Shown: one piece after another, positions 40,989-49,173 of the stretch
How positions within the stretch are numbered: position 1 is the first letter of the stretch
Layout: each line of letters opens with the position of its first letter
NCBI GenBank assembly: GCA_017501695.1
Contig: JAFVWL010000005.1
Location: 62,001-126,000 of the forward strand
DNA: 64,000 bases
From: Oscillospiraceae bacterium
Lineage (GTDB): Bacteria > Bacillota > Clostridia > Oscillospirales > Oscillospiraceae
Reading direction: 5' to 3'
Translations under genes and position numbers: made by a program
The notes under the pieces: generated by a model
Database searches by the model: none
What the model was told of the DNA's origin: nothing
Seen by the model: only the letters and a program-made list of their open reading frames with translations

Positions 40989-42350
40989 ATGGCCAAAGCA
41001 AAATCCGTCTTTTTCTGCACCGCCTGCGGCAACGAGACCCCCAAATGGCAGGGCCGCTGCGCTGCTTGCGGTGCCTGGAATACCATCGAAGAGCATATCG
41101 AAAAACCCACCGCCGTGGGTAAGGCCAAATCCGCTCCCGTGGGTATGGGCAGGAAGGCCCAGCGGCTTTCCCAGGTGGACGGAGAGCGGGAGATCCGCTT
41201 TTCCACGGGCATGGGGGAGCTGGACCGGGTCCTGGGCGGCGGTGCCGTGGAGGGGAGTCTGGTGCTGGTGGGCGGTGCCCCGGGCATCGGCAAATCCACG
41301 CTCCTTTTGCAGATATGCAACTGCCTGTGCGCCGGGCGGAAGGTGCTCTACGTCTCCGGTGAGGAAAGCGAACGGCAGCTCAAGCTCCGGGCGGTGCGCT
41401 TAGGCGTTGCTCCGGAGGAGCTGTACATCCTCTCCGAGACCCGGCTGTCCGATGTGCTGGAAGCCATCGAGGACCTGAAGCCGGACATCCTCATTGCCGA
41501 CTCCATCCAGACCCTCTACAATGAGGAAAACGAATCTACCCCCGGCTCCGTGTCCCAGGTGAAGGACTGCACCATGTCACTGATGAATGTGTCCAAGAGC
41601 CAGGGCATTACGGTGTTCGTGGTGGGCCACATCAACAAGGACGGCGCCATCGCCGGACCCAAGGTTCTGGAGCATATGGTGGACTGTGTGCTTTATTTCG
41701 AGGGGGATCCCAATACCTCCTACCGGCTGCTCCGGGCTGCCAAGAACCGTTTCGGCTCCACCAATGAGATCGGCGTCTTCGAGATGCGGGATACGGGTCT
41801 GAAGGAAGTTCCCAACCCCTCCCAGATGCTGCTGGAGGGCCGACCGGAAGGGGCTTCCGGTACCTGTGTGGCCTGCGTCATGGAGGGCACCCGGCCCGTC
41901 CTGGCAGAGGTCCAGGCCCTGGTAACCAAGACCAGCTACAATGTGCCCCGGCGGACCGCCGACGGCTTCGATTTCAACCGGGCAGCCCTGCTGCTGGCAG
42001 TGTGCGAAAAGCGGGCGGGGATGAAGCTCAGTGCCTTTGACGCCTATATCAATGTCATCGGCGGCCTGCGGCTGGACGAGCCCGGGGCGGATCTGCCGGT
42101 GGTGCTGGCGGTGGCATCCAGCTACCGGGACCAGACCGTTTCCGACGACCTGGTGGCCATCGGCGAGGTGGGTCTGACGGGAGAGATCCGGGCTGTGTCC
42201 CACATGGACCAGCGGCTCCAGGAAGTGGCCCGCCTGGGCTTCAAAAAATGCGTGATACCCCGGTACGGCTCGGAAAAACTGGAGATCCCCCAGGGACTGA
42301 CCGTCTATCGGGTTCGGAATTTACGAGAAGCCATCGAAGTATCCATGTAA
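40989..42350 (+). CDS. radA: DNA repair protein RadA
   Basis: RadA is a RecA-like branch-migration helicase acting in recombination. The 453-residue protein has the N-terminal C4 zinc finger (FFCTACGNETPKWQGRCAACGAW), Walker A GGAPGIGKSTLLLQ, the RadA-specific KNRFG motif (AAKNRFGSTNEIGVFEM), and a C-terminal Lon-like domain with AFDAYINVIGGLRLDEPGADL and GEIRAVSHMDQRL. Full length and apparently intact. It has its own promoter and a strong terminator. Confidence 0.97.
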   Translation: MAKAKSVFFCTACGNETPKWQGRCAACGAWNTIEEHIEKPTAVGKAKSAPVGMGRKAQRLSQVDGEREIRFSTGMGELDRVLGGGAVEGSLVLVGGAPGIGKSTLLLQICNCLCAGRKVLYVSGEESERQLKLRAVRLGVAPEELYILSETRLSDVLEAIEDLKPDILIADSIQTLYNEENESTPGSVSQVKDCTMSLMNVSKSQGITVFVVGHINKDGAIAGPKVLEHMVDCVLYFEGDPNTSYRLLRAAKNRFGSTNEIGVFEMRDTGLKEVPNPSQMLLEGRPEGASGTCVACVMEGTRPVLAEVQALVTKTSYNVPRRTADGFDFNRAALLLAVCEKRAGMKLSAFDAYINVIGGLRLDEPGADLPVVLAVASSYRDQTVSDDLVAIGEVGLTGEIRAVSHMDQRLQEVARLGFKKCVIPRYGSEKLEIPQGLTVYRVRNLREAIEVSM

Positions 42351-42357
42351 AAACAGG

Positions 42358-42390
42358 GGAGGAGCTGCAAACGCAGCTCCTCCTTTTCTT
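42358..42390. terminator. Terminator between radA and the XRE gene
   Basis: GGAGGAGCTGC (42358-42368) pairs perfectly with GCAGCTCCTCC (42373-42383) around loop AAAC, followed by TTTTCTT on the plus strand. It lies between convergent genes. Confidence 0.9.
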
Positions 42391-42392
42391 CG

Positions 42393-42827
42393 CTAAAACA
42401 GCAATCCAATCCATATTCCAAGGGCAAACGCGCCGATTGCAACCAAAGCAAATTCCACCGGATTGCGCAGATACCGGGTTCTGATTACCCGCTTCACAAC
42501 CGGAATTTCAACCTTCTGCTCCACGAGCTTCTCCACCACATGAATAACGGGCTTCTCGACGATCTTCTCCACATTCACCTCCACGGTTTGCACCTCGGTC
42601 AGAACGACCGGGGGACGGGAGGGGACCACCTGACGGCCCGTTGTGAGATACTCCAAGTCCGTATCCAGGACATCCGCCAGCAGAATCATTTTGGTCGCAT
42701 CCGGGGTCGTGAGTCCGTTTTCCCATTTGCTGACCGCCTGCCGGCTGACACCCATGGCCTGCGCAAGCTGATTTTGAGACATATTTCGCTGGGAACGCAA
42801 CTGTGTAATTCTATCTCCAATTGACAT
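42393..42827 (-). CDS. XRE-family regulator with C-terminal membrane anchor
   Basis: A 144-residue regulator. Residues 1-65 form an XRE-type helix-turn-helix (RITQLRSQRNMSQNQLAQAMGVSRQAVSKWENG). A linker of about 45 residues is dominated by Val, Glu and Lys in a repeating VEK pattern (VEVNVEKIVEKPV, VVEKLVEQKVEIPV). The last 20 residues are a hydrophobic helix (FALVAIGAFALGIWIGLLF). The regulator should thus be tethered to the membrane by its C-terminus. A CAAC-TATCG-GTTG dyad at 42848-42860 lies just upstream of the gene and could be its operator. Target genes are unknown. Confidence 0.85.
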   Translation of the reverse strand: MSIGDRITQLRSQRNMSQNQLAQAMGVSRQAVSKWENGLTTPDATKMILLADVLDTDLEYLTTGRQVVPSRPPVVLTEVQTVEVNVEKIVEKPVIHVVEKLVEQKVEIPVVKRVIRTRYLRNPVEFALVAIGAFALGIWIGLLF

Positions 42828-42879
42828 AATTTCACCCCGTTATCTGTCAACTATCGGTTGCATTATGCATATTCTACAA

Positions 42880-43881
42880 CTATTTGCCGGAAAAGTCAAG
42901 TTTCGACAGGGGGTTCGCTTCCGCGGCGATTTTCAGCTCCGTGTTTTCGATGTGGGTGTAAATTTGGGTTGTATTGAGGTTCTCATGGCCCAGGACCTCC
43001 TGGACCGTTTTCACATCCACGCCGCCGGAGAGCATCATGGTTGCCGCCGTATGCCGGAGCTTATGGGCGGAAAACTGGGTGGCATCCAGCCCGGCCTGCT
43101 TCAGGGCCTTTTCCACCAGCCGATGAACCGCCGTTACGCTGATCCGGTTACCGTTCCGGGAGCCAAACAAAGCCTTGTTGTCGGACAGAATCATTTTGTT
43201 GCGTTGGGCCAGGTAGGCATCGATGGCCTTCCGGCAGGGGGTGCCAAAATAGACAAACCGCTCCTTATTGCCCTTGCCGATGACCCGGAGCCGGTCCTCA
43301 TACACATCCGTCAGATTCAAGCCCACCAGCTCACTGCGGCGAATGCCGCAGTTCAGGAAGATCATCAAAATGGCATAATCCCGAACCTGATTCGGACCCT
43401 CCACGCTTTTCAGCAGCGCAGCCGCCTGGTCCATGGTCAGATACTTGGGAAGACTCTTGCGGAGCTTGGGATATTCAATATCCGCTGCGGGATTTTCTTG
43501 CAATTGTTTGGTTCTTACGGTAAGATATTTGAAGAAGGACTTCACTGCCGACAGCTTTCTGGCCCGGGCGGCAGGGGAGATGCCATATTCCGGCACCGCA
43601 GCTTCCGGGTCCGGATTTCGGTCATGGGCCAGATAGGACAGGAAATCAAAAATGTCCGTAGTGGTGATGGATTCGATGAACCGGATATCGATGTCCTTGA
43701 TGGGGATATCGTCCAGGATGGTGCTCATGGGCATTTCACAGCGCATAAGTTTAATGAACCGCAGAAACATCCGAAGATCCAGGTAGTATTCGGAGATGGT
43801 CCGGGGAGACTGGCCCTTGATGGTCTCGTGATAGACCAGAAATTCCCGGAGGATTTGGGGGCAATCATAGTATCTTTGCAT
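42880..43881 (-). CDS. Tyrosine recombinase (XerC/D or integrase-like)
   Basis: A 333-residue tyrosine recombinase. Active-site residues are R181 (GIRRSEL), H273 and R276 (SAHKLRH), H299 (LGHENL) and the nucleophile Y308 (IYTH), with GKGNKER giving the beta-hairpin lysine. The N-terminal SAM-like core-binding domain is present. It resembles XerC more than phage integrases, but is longer by about 30 residues because of an insertion around 50-100. AGGAGTG precedes the ATG. The window also holds an xerD-like gene at 49387. No tRNA or obvious attachment site flanks it. Confidence 0.88.
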   Translation of the reverse strand: MQRYYDCPQILREFLVYHETIKGQSPRTISEYYLDLRMFLRFIKLMRCEMPMSTILDDIPIKDIDIRFIESITTTDIFDFLSYLAHDRNPDPEAAVPEYGISPAARARKLSAVKSFFKYLTVRTKQLQENPAADIEYPKLRKSLPKYLTMDQAAALLKSVEGPNQVRDYAILMIFLNCGIRRSELVGLNLTDVYEDRLRVIGKGNKERFVYFGTPCRKAIDAYLAQRNKMILSDNKALFGSRNGNRISVTAVHRLVEKALKQAGLDATQFSAHKLRHTAATMMLSGGVDVKTVQEVLGHENLNTTQIYTHIENTELKIAAEANPLSKLDFSGK

Positions 43882-43932
43882 AAAAACACTCCTTGTTTTT
43901 GTACATCATGACGAACGAAAGAAGGATAAATT

Positions 43933-44523
43933 ATGAACAATTCTATCGTGATTCTACAGTTTAGTCCAAGAAATAAGGGTAACTGTGGAACAATCAGCGC
44001 ATTTTTGCGGGATTATTACGGGCCGGAAAAAGCCGCGGAATTCCAGATCGCCAGTGGTGTTTTCGGTCCCTGCGGCCATTGTGATTACGAGTGTCTGAAG
44101 CCTGGTGTTCAATGTCCGTCGCTGACGGATAAAGAGCGGGAAATCCTTGACGCTGTCTGCCGGGCGGAGCTGGTGTATTTCATCGTGCCAAATTACTGCG
44201 GCTGGCCCTGCGCCAATTATTTCGCCTTCAACGAGCGGACCGTGGGTTATTTCAATGGGGACCGCCAGCGGATGCGCCAGTATATGGATGTGAAAAAGCG
44301 TTTTATCGTCATCAGCAATTCCGAGGGCTTTGAAGCGGCTATGCGCCAGCAGGCGGAGCAGCCGGAGATTTTGTATCTGAAATCCCGAGCATACGGAAAG
44401 CAAAGCATCGCCGGCGATCTGCTGGATTCCCAGGAAGCGAGAAATGATTTGCTGCGGTTTATCGCAGGCGCACATCCGGAAGAATCCGAAATCGTTCCTG
44501 CAGAAAATAACGGTTTATCATAA
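43933..44523 (+). CDS. Flavodoxin-fold / NADPH-dependent FMN reductase-like protein
   Basis: A 196-residue protein resembling flavodoxin-fold quinone or FMN reductases. The N-terminus IVILQFSPRNKGNCGTISAFLRDYY corresponds to the FMN-phosphate loop (normally SPRxxGNT), and a CxxC-type feature GPCGHCDYEC with later PSLTDKE is like iron-sulfur flavoprotein or FMN-reductase family members of anaerobes. The middle has LVYFIVPNYCGWPC where the second FMN loop is expected. An AAGGA site precedes the ATG. It runs divergently from the recombinase. Substrate unknown. Confidence 0.7.
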   Translation: MNNSIVILQFSPRNKGNCGTISAFLRDYYGPEKAAEFQIASGVFGPCGHCDYECLKPGVQCPSLTDKEREILDAVCRAELVYFIVPNYCGWPCANYFAFNERTVGYFNGDRQRMRQYMDVKKRFIVISNSEGFEAAMRQQAEQPEILYLKSRAYGKQSIAGDLLDSQEARNDLLRFIAGAHPEESEIVPAENNGLS

Positions 44524-44728
44524 TATATCACGCCATGGACTTGTCGGGATTCGGTTGTCCTAAAAAATATGGAAAATCTAATTAAATCCAATCCCGCTGA
44601 CGGTCCCGGTAAACCCCAAAGATATGCAAACATCAAATGCTATCAGAACCGGCAATTGGGGCCAAAATACTTCCAATTCCAGTCCAAACCGGCCCTTGCG
44701 CAATTATTATAGCACATCCCTGTACAAA

Positions 44729-44756
44729 ACGCAACAAAATTTTTATTTTGTTGCGT
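44729..44756. repeat. Perfect 12-bp AT-rich inverted repeat
   Basis: ACGCAACAAAAT (44729-44740) and ATTTTGTTGCGT (44745-44756) flank TTTT. It shares the GCAAC/GTTGC core with the inverted repeat at 37831. Confidence 0.75.
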
Positions 44757-44775
44757 TCGATGGATTCAAGTTCTT

Positions 44776-44808
44776 CCCCAGGAGGGGGTATTCCCTCCTG
44801 GGGATTTT
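44776..44808 (+). terminator. GC-rich hairpin downstream of the flavodoxin-like gene
   Basis: CCCCAGGAGGG (44776-44786) pairs with CCCTCCTGGGG (44793-44803), followed by ATTTTC. It lies about 250 bases beyond the plus-strand gene, so which transcript it ends is unclear. Confidence 0.6.
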
Positions 44809-44852
44809 CATAATCAAGCTGAGGATTACCGTTTAAGGAAGCCGGTTATCCC

Positions 44853-46367
44853 TTACGGGTCTCCGTTGGAAACGATGAGGATTGTCAGTTCGCTGGTGAC
44901 CCGATGGACGGCCATGGTGGGCAGGCCCGGGGTTTGGTCCGGACTTTCCATAGGCTCAGCGTCGAATTTCCAGTAATACATAACATTATCTACGGTCCAG
45001 GTGATGCCGCCGCTGGCATCCTGCTTCAGTTTGGCATCCAACTCCTGGAGGAATTGCGTGATTTCGTGATAACCCATCCCCTCCTGAGCCGCGGCCACGG
45101 ACAGGATCGCCAGAATGCATTCCTCGTCCATGGTATCGGCCCAGTCCTCCTGCTCCGCCGGGCGAAGCTCTCTGCGGTCATAGGCGGTGTGTTTGTAGCG
45201 GATGACCTTCAGCTCCTCACCCATGTAATCATATTCAAAGGTGCCTTCCTTATTGAATCGGCCCTTGGTTCCGTCCGGCAAAGTCATTTCTACCGTGATA
45301 CCGGAGCCGCCGTAAATGCCGTTCTGCTGGTTGATATTCATGCACGGAGCATCAAAAAACGCAACATACGCATTAAAATTATTGGCAAAATCATGTAATT
45401 TCATGTCATTTCCCGAATAAACCGGCAGGATTTCCAGCGGCGCCGCACTCAGAATCAGGACTACGGGAACCGCTGCCAGCACCGGCACCAGAGCCATGTG
45501 CAGCGGATTCCATTGGGGGAACTTTCGGTACTGAACCTCTCCGTCCTCGTCCCAGGGCAGGTATTCCTGGCCGTATCGAATGCCCAGGTACAGCATATAC
45601 ACCGGTGCGATGATGTTCGCCACCGGAATGTTCAGGCCACGGCCGTAGAGCAGCACCCGGAATTCCCGGCGAAGTGCCTCGGAGAAGCTGTACCTCTTTC
45701 CGTCCAGGGTCCGCACCCGGATTCCCAGAGCCCATTTGCCCGGCGTGGTGCCCAGCCAATGGAGGAACGCCGCGTTGAAAGGTATGGAAAGTGCCCAGGC
45801 TGTTATATTATGAATAACAGAAAACAGCGGATTGGCGGTTTTTAAGCGCAGGAATACCAGGATTATTACATAAACCAATCCCTGTACGATTCCCAGATCC
45901 AAAGCTCGGGCCAAAAACCGCCGGATGGGATGGAATTCCTGCCGCACCGGCTCGGAATAAGTCACCCGTCCTCCCCTGCTGCCCTGTCCTTGCGGCAGGG
46001 CCGGAACGCTGAGCATAGCCTGATACCGGGCCGTATCCAGGTCCCGGTAGCCTCCTTCGAAATTTGCCAGGGTCCTGCAAACCTCCCCGGCCCGGCGCAT
46101 TCGCTCCTCCCGGTTTTCGAGCACTGCGGTTTGGACTTCCATCACATCCCGGAACGGAAGACTCCCGTCCTGTAATCCCCGGATCTGCTCCAGGGGCAGG
46201 CCCAGCTCCCGCATCAGGCGGATTCGTTCCAGTTCCCGTGCATCTTCCTCGGAATAATCCCGATAGCCGTTATTGGCTCTCCGGGGCTGCAGCAGGCCTT
46301 CCCGTTCGTAAAAACGAATGGCGGTACGGTCTACGCCGGTTCGCTTTTCCAGTTCCTGTACCTTCAT
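44853..46367 (-). CDS. Membrane-bound MerR-RDD regulator 1
   Basis: A 504-residue protein with an unusual domain order. Residues 1-70 are a MerR-type DNA-binding domain (VQELEKRTGVDRTAIRFYEREGLLQP, then NNGYRDYSEEDARELERIRL) and 75-110 its dimer helix. Residues about 155-330 form an RDD membrane domain with several helices and the motif GTTPGKWALGIRV. The remaining 170 residues, after the helix MALVPVLAAVPVVLILSA, look like a folded extracytoplasmic domain. This suggests a one-component sensor whose outside domain controls DNA binding. The ATG at 46367 has GGGAGG upstream; a start 39 bases earlier is rejected because it overlaps the promoter -10. A paralogue lies just upstream on the same strand. 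Confidence 0.85.
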   Translation of the reverse strand: MKVQELEKRTGVDRTAIRFYEREGLLQPRRANNGYRDYSEEDARELERIRLMRELGLPLEQIRGLQDGSLPFRDVMEVQTAVLENREERMRRAGEVCRTLANFEGGYRDLDTARYQAMLSVPALPQGQGSRGGRVTYSEPVRQEFHPIRRFLARALDLGIVQGLVYVIILVFLRLKTANPLFSVIHNITAWALSIPFNAAFLHWLGTTPGKWALGIRVRTLDGKRYSFSEALRREFRVLLYGRGLNIPVANIIAPVYMLYLGIRYGQEYLPWDEDGEVQYRKFPQWNPLHMALVPVLAAVPVVLILSAAPLEILPVYSGNDMKLHDFANNFNAYVAFFDAPCMNINQQNGIYGGSGITVEMTLPDGTKGRFNKEGTFEYDYMGEELKVIRYKHTAYDRRELRPAEQEDWADTMDEECILAILSVAAAQEGMGYHEITQFLQELDAKLKQDASGGITWTVDNVMYYWKFDAEPMESPDQTPGLPTMAVHRVTSELTILIVSNGDP

Positions 46368-46394
46368 AGGCGGCACCTCCCTTTCTTTGGCTCC

Positions 46395-46425
46395 ATTATA
46401 AACCATGTACCCGGTGTACAGTCAA
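46395..46425 (-). promoter_or_regulatory. MerR-type promoter of regulator 1
   Basis: On the minus strand -35 TTGACT (46420-46425) and a perfect -10 TATAAT (46395-46400) are 19 bases apart rather than 17. The spacer holds the dyad TGTAC (46406-46410) / GTACA (46416-46420). A long spacer with a central dyad is the hallmark of promoters activated by MerR proteins through DNA untwisting. Confidence 0.8.
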
Positions 46426-46458
46426 GTCCCCCGGCAGTAGAATTCCGAAAAAAGGTAA

Positions 46459-46487
46459 AAATTCCCTGCCGGAGCTGCCCGGCAGGG
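46459..46487 (-). terminator. Terminator of MerR-RDD regulator 2
   Basis: CCCTGCCGG (46464-46472) and CCGGCAGGG (46479-46487) form a perfect hairpin. On the minus strand it is followed by AATTTTTACC. Confidence 0.85.
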
Positions 46488-46496
46488 ATGCGTTAT

Positions 46497-47954
46497 TTAT
46501 GAATCGGCCAAAATGTGGATTTCATAATGCAAGGTAAGGCGGGATTGTCCTTCTTTGGTCGAATGATATACCCCTTGATAGGATGAACAGTTCTCCGTTT
46601 CGATGGACCACAGGATGCGAATGTTCCCATAAGTAACATCCCCCTGAGGCTTCAGGAAATGCTGCTGCAGCTCCGGCAACACCGTCACCACCGAGATTGC
46701 GTGATACCAATCCTGGGCAGTTAAAATAGCCAAAGTCATGCTGAGAATGTCGCCGGACATGGGGGCGTTCATGCCAATTCCGGTCCAGGTTTCATCAAAT
46801 GTAACACAGCGCACATCGCCGTCTTCTGTCTCAAAAACAAAGGAGCTGTATCCGTCCTCGGGTTTGCCCATGGCATCGGAAAAGAAACCAATATTCGCTC
46901 CGTGAGTAGGCCAGGAAACGGGCCATCTGCCATCCTCCTTCATAGGAGCGCCGGTTCCGTTGCTGTGGTAATTGCTCCAGTTGTTGAAGTTCTCTGCCAC
47001 CTGGGCGACAGTCAGATTTTCGCCCCGGTAAGTAGGCTTCCCGGATTCACCAATCCAAAGAAACAGTCCCGCAAGCATAAACACAACGAGACCTACTGCA
47101 ATAGCTTTCTTTTTGGGCGGATAATAGTAATCAAATTGCAGCTCCCAGCTCTGCTTCAGCTCCCATTCAGAATAACCCAATTCCTTGTAATCCTGGTAGG
47201 ACCTATACAGCCGCCAGACGGAATATATGGGAATGCAGAATCCATAGCCATATCGCAGCACATTCCAGCTTCGTTTTGCCGCTTCGGCAAAGGTGAGGTT
47301 TCCACCGTTTTCGCTTTCTACCCGAATTCCCAGAAGAAACTTTCCTGGGGTGGTGCCGAACAGATGCAGGAACATGGCTTCCACCGGAATCAGAAGTAAA
47401 TTAATTACTATGTACCAATCCAAAAGCTGATACAAAAAACCGTTCACGGGACGGATTCTCAACACCACACCCAACAGCAGCAGAAATACCAAATGCAGAA
47501 AAGCCCCATCCAATCGACGGGCTATAAACCGCTTCCAGGGATGAACCGGTGGAATCCGCCGGAATTCCGGAACCGGCTGTTCACTCCGCTTTCGGGCCAT
47601 TTCTTTCAAATAACGGTTCGCGTCCAGGTTTTCGTAGCTGGTGCCGGAGCTTTTGATTTGCGTGCAGATGTCCACGGCCCGGCGGGAATCGGAGATTTGT
47701 TGCTCCAGAGTCTCGATCTGTTGGCTCAGGGCATCCGAAAGTACCACACTCCCCTGCCTGATCTCCTGAATCTTTTCCAGAGATAATCCCAACTGCCGCA
47801 AAAGCTTGATCCTCAGCAGGGAATCCAAATCCTCCCGGGAATAGGTGCGGTAGCCATTTTCCTGCCGTACCGGGTTAATAAAGCCCAGGGTTTCATAATA
47901 GCGGATGGTGGCCCGTTCCAGGCCTGTCTGTGTTTCCAGCTCGCGAATCAGCAT
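46497..47954 (-). CDS. Membrane-bound MerR-RDD regulator 2
   Basis: A 485-residue paralogue of the neighbouring regulator with the same architecture: MerR domain (IRELETQTGLERATIRYYETLGFINP, then NGYRTYSREDLDSLLRIKLL), a coiled dimer helix, an RDD membrane domain with GTTPGKFLLGIRV, a further helix (AIAVGLVVFMLAGLFLWIG) and an extracytoplasmic C-terminal domain of about 160 residues. The C-terminal domain differs clearly from that of regulator 1 while the MerR and RDD parts are similar, suggesting different signals. The ATG at 47954 has AAAGGAG 9 bases upstream. Each gene has its own promoter and the pair is not obviously cotranscribed. Confidence 0.85.
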   Translation of the reverse strand: MLIRELETQTGLERATIRYYETLGFINPVRQENGYRTYSREDLDSLLRIKLLRQLGLSLEKIQEIRQGSVVLSDALSQQIETLEQQISDSRRAVDICTQIKSSGTSYENLDANRYLKEMARKRSEQPVPEFRRIPPVHPWKRFIARRLDGAFLHLVFLLLLGVVLRIRPVNGFLYQLLDWYIVINLLLIPVEAMFLHLFGTTPGKFLLGIRVESENGGNLTFAEAAKRSWNVLRYGYGFCIPIYSVWRLYRSYQDYKELGYSEWELKQSWELQFDYYYPPKKKAIAVGLVVFMLAGLFLWIGESGKPTYRGENLTVAQVAENFNNWSNYHSNGTGAPMKEDGRWPVSWPTHGANIGFFSDAMGKPEDGYSSFVFETEDGDVRCVTFDETWTGIGMNAPMSGDILSMTLAILTAQDWYHAISVVTVLPELQQHFLKPQGDVTYGNIRILWSIETENCSSYQGVYHSTKEGQSRLTLHYEIHILADS

Positions 47955-47977
47955 GGGTATCACTCCTTTCTGAGCTA

Positions 47978-48008
47978 ATCATATACTATAAAGCCCCTTT
48001 ACAGTCAA
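47978..48008 (-). promoter_or_regulatory. MerR-type promoter of regulator 2
   Basis: On the minus strand -35 TTGACT (48003-48008) and -10 TATGAT (47978-47983) are 19 bases apart. The spacer carries the dyad CTATAAAG (47986-47993) / CTTTACAG (47997-48004), which matches at seven of eight positions. The -35 hexamer is identical to that of regulator 1. Confidence 0.78.
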
Positions 48009-48047
48009 GAAGAATTCATCGGAATATGGAATTTTTTCGGAAACCGC

Positions 48048-48076
48048 TTTACAACCGGAGGCTTTCCCGTTAAAAT
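48048..48076 (+). promoter_or_regulatory. Sigma-A promoter of pfkA
   Basis: TTTACA (48048-48053) and TAAAAT (48071-48076) are 17 bases apart, 44 bases before the pfkA start, and diverge from the MerR-RDD 2 promoter. Confidence 0.75.
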
Positions 48077-48119
48077 ATAACTATCTGTTACACCTATTAC
48101 ACATCGGGAGGAATCCTTT

Positions 48120-49109
48120 ATGGCTATGAAACGAATCGGTGTGCTGACCAGCGGCGGCGACGCGCCGGGCATGAACGCCTGCGTCCGGGCCGTGGTCCGG
48201 ACGGCCCTGTACCACGGTATCGAGTGCTACGGCATTCGCCGGGGCTATGCGGGCCTGATCAACGGCGATGTGGTCCAGCTTAACGAGCGGTCCGTATCCC
48301 ACACCATCAACCGGGGCGGTACCATCCTCTACAGCGCCCGGAGCAAGGAATTTATGACCGAGGAGGGCCAGCGCAAGGCCGTTTCCACCTGCAAATTTCT
48401 GGGTCTGGACGGCATCGTGGTCATCGGCGGTGACGGCACCTTCCGGGGGGCCCAGGCTCTGAGCAAGTATGGCATCAATGTCATCGGCATCCCGGCCACC
48501 ATTGACAATGACATTTCCTGCACCAACTACTGCATCGGTTTCGACACCGCCGCCAATACGGCCATCGACTGCATCGACAAGCTTCGTGACACCATGCAGT
48601 CCCATGAGCGCTGCTCCGTGGTGGAGGTCATGGGCCGTCACGCGGGCTTTTTGGCCATGTATGTGGGCCTGGCTGTGGGCGCTACGGCGGTGCTGGTGCC
48701 TGAGGATCCCTTTGATTTTGAGCAGGATGTGATTGAGAAGATCCGCCGGGCCAAGCTCAAGGGCTTCACCCACTTTATGATCGTGGTAGCGGAAGGCGCG
48801 GGCTCCGCCGCGGACATCGCCAAGCGGATCAAGGATACCATCGATCTGGATCCCCGGGTTACGGTCCTGGGCCACATCCAGCGGGGCGGCACCCCCACGG
48901 GCCGGGACCGGGTCAACGCCACCAAGATGGGTTACCTGGCGGTCCAACTCCTGAAGGAGGGCAAGACCAACCGGGTGGTTTGCACCCGGGAGGGCGGCTA
49001 TGTGGACGTGGACATTGAGGAAGGCCTGGCCATGAAGCGCAGTGTCCAGGAAATGGAGATCGACGTGCTGGATGCCATGACCGGCTCCATCAGCCTCACC
49101 GATAATTGA
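48120..49109 (+). CDS. pfkA: 6-phosphofructokinase
   Basis: ATP-dependent 6-phosphofructokinase, the committing step of glycolysis. The 329-residue protein has the family motifs VLTSGGDAPGMNACVRAVVRTA at the start, IGGDGTFRGA, the catalytic PATIDNDI with aspartates, MGRHAGFLAM, and GHIQRGGTPTGRDR near 245. GGDGTF with glycine after the second Gly indicates ATP rather than pyrophosphate use; I did not check the allosteric residues. GGGAGG lies 9 bases before the ATG. It is monocistronic with its own promoter and terminator. Confidence 0.96.
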   Translation: MAMKRIGVLTSGGDAPGMNACVRAVVRTALYHGIECYGIRRGYAGLINGDVVQLNERSVSHTINRGGTILYSARSKEFMTEEGQRKAVSTCKFLGLDGIVVIGGDGTFRGAQALSKYGINVIGIPATIDNDISCTNYCIGFDTAANTAIDCIDKLRDTMQSHERCSVVEVMGRHAGFLAMYVGLAVGATAVLVPEDPFDFEQDVIEKIRRAKLKGFTHFMIVVAEGAGSAADIAKRIKDTIDLDPRVTVLGHIQRGGTPTGRDRVNATKMGYLAVQLLKEGKTNRVVCTREGGYVDVDIEEGLAMKRSVQEMEIDVLDAMTGSISLTDN

Positions 49110-49113
49110 TACC

Positions 49114-49143
49114 AAAGCGGCACCCGAATCCGGGTGCCGCTTT
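49114..49143. terminator. Terminator after pfkA
   Basis: AAAGCGGCACCCG (49114-49126) pairs perfectly with CGGGTGCCGCTTT (49131-49143) around loop AATC. Confidence 0.9.
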
Positions 49144-49173
49144 GCTGCGTGTCAAAAAAGTATCGAAACAAGA

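Larger units (their letters stand above)
44524..44852. other. Gene-free AT-richer stretch with two hairpins
   Basis: This 329-base gap between the flavodoxin-like gene and the first MerR-RDD gene holds a perfect AT-rich inverted repeat (44729-44756) and a GC-rich hairpin (44776-44803). A weak 70-codon open frame is present but has no good ribosome site, so I do not call a gene. Confidence 0.55.

Noticed and set aside
42880..43881. Integrase of an intact prophage or ICE
   Set aside because: No structural, lysis, relaxase or conjugation genes lie within reach; only a lone recombinase is seen.
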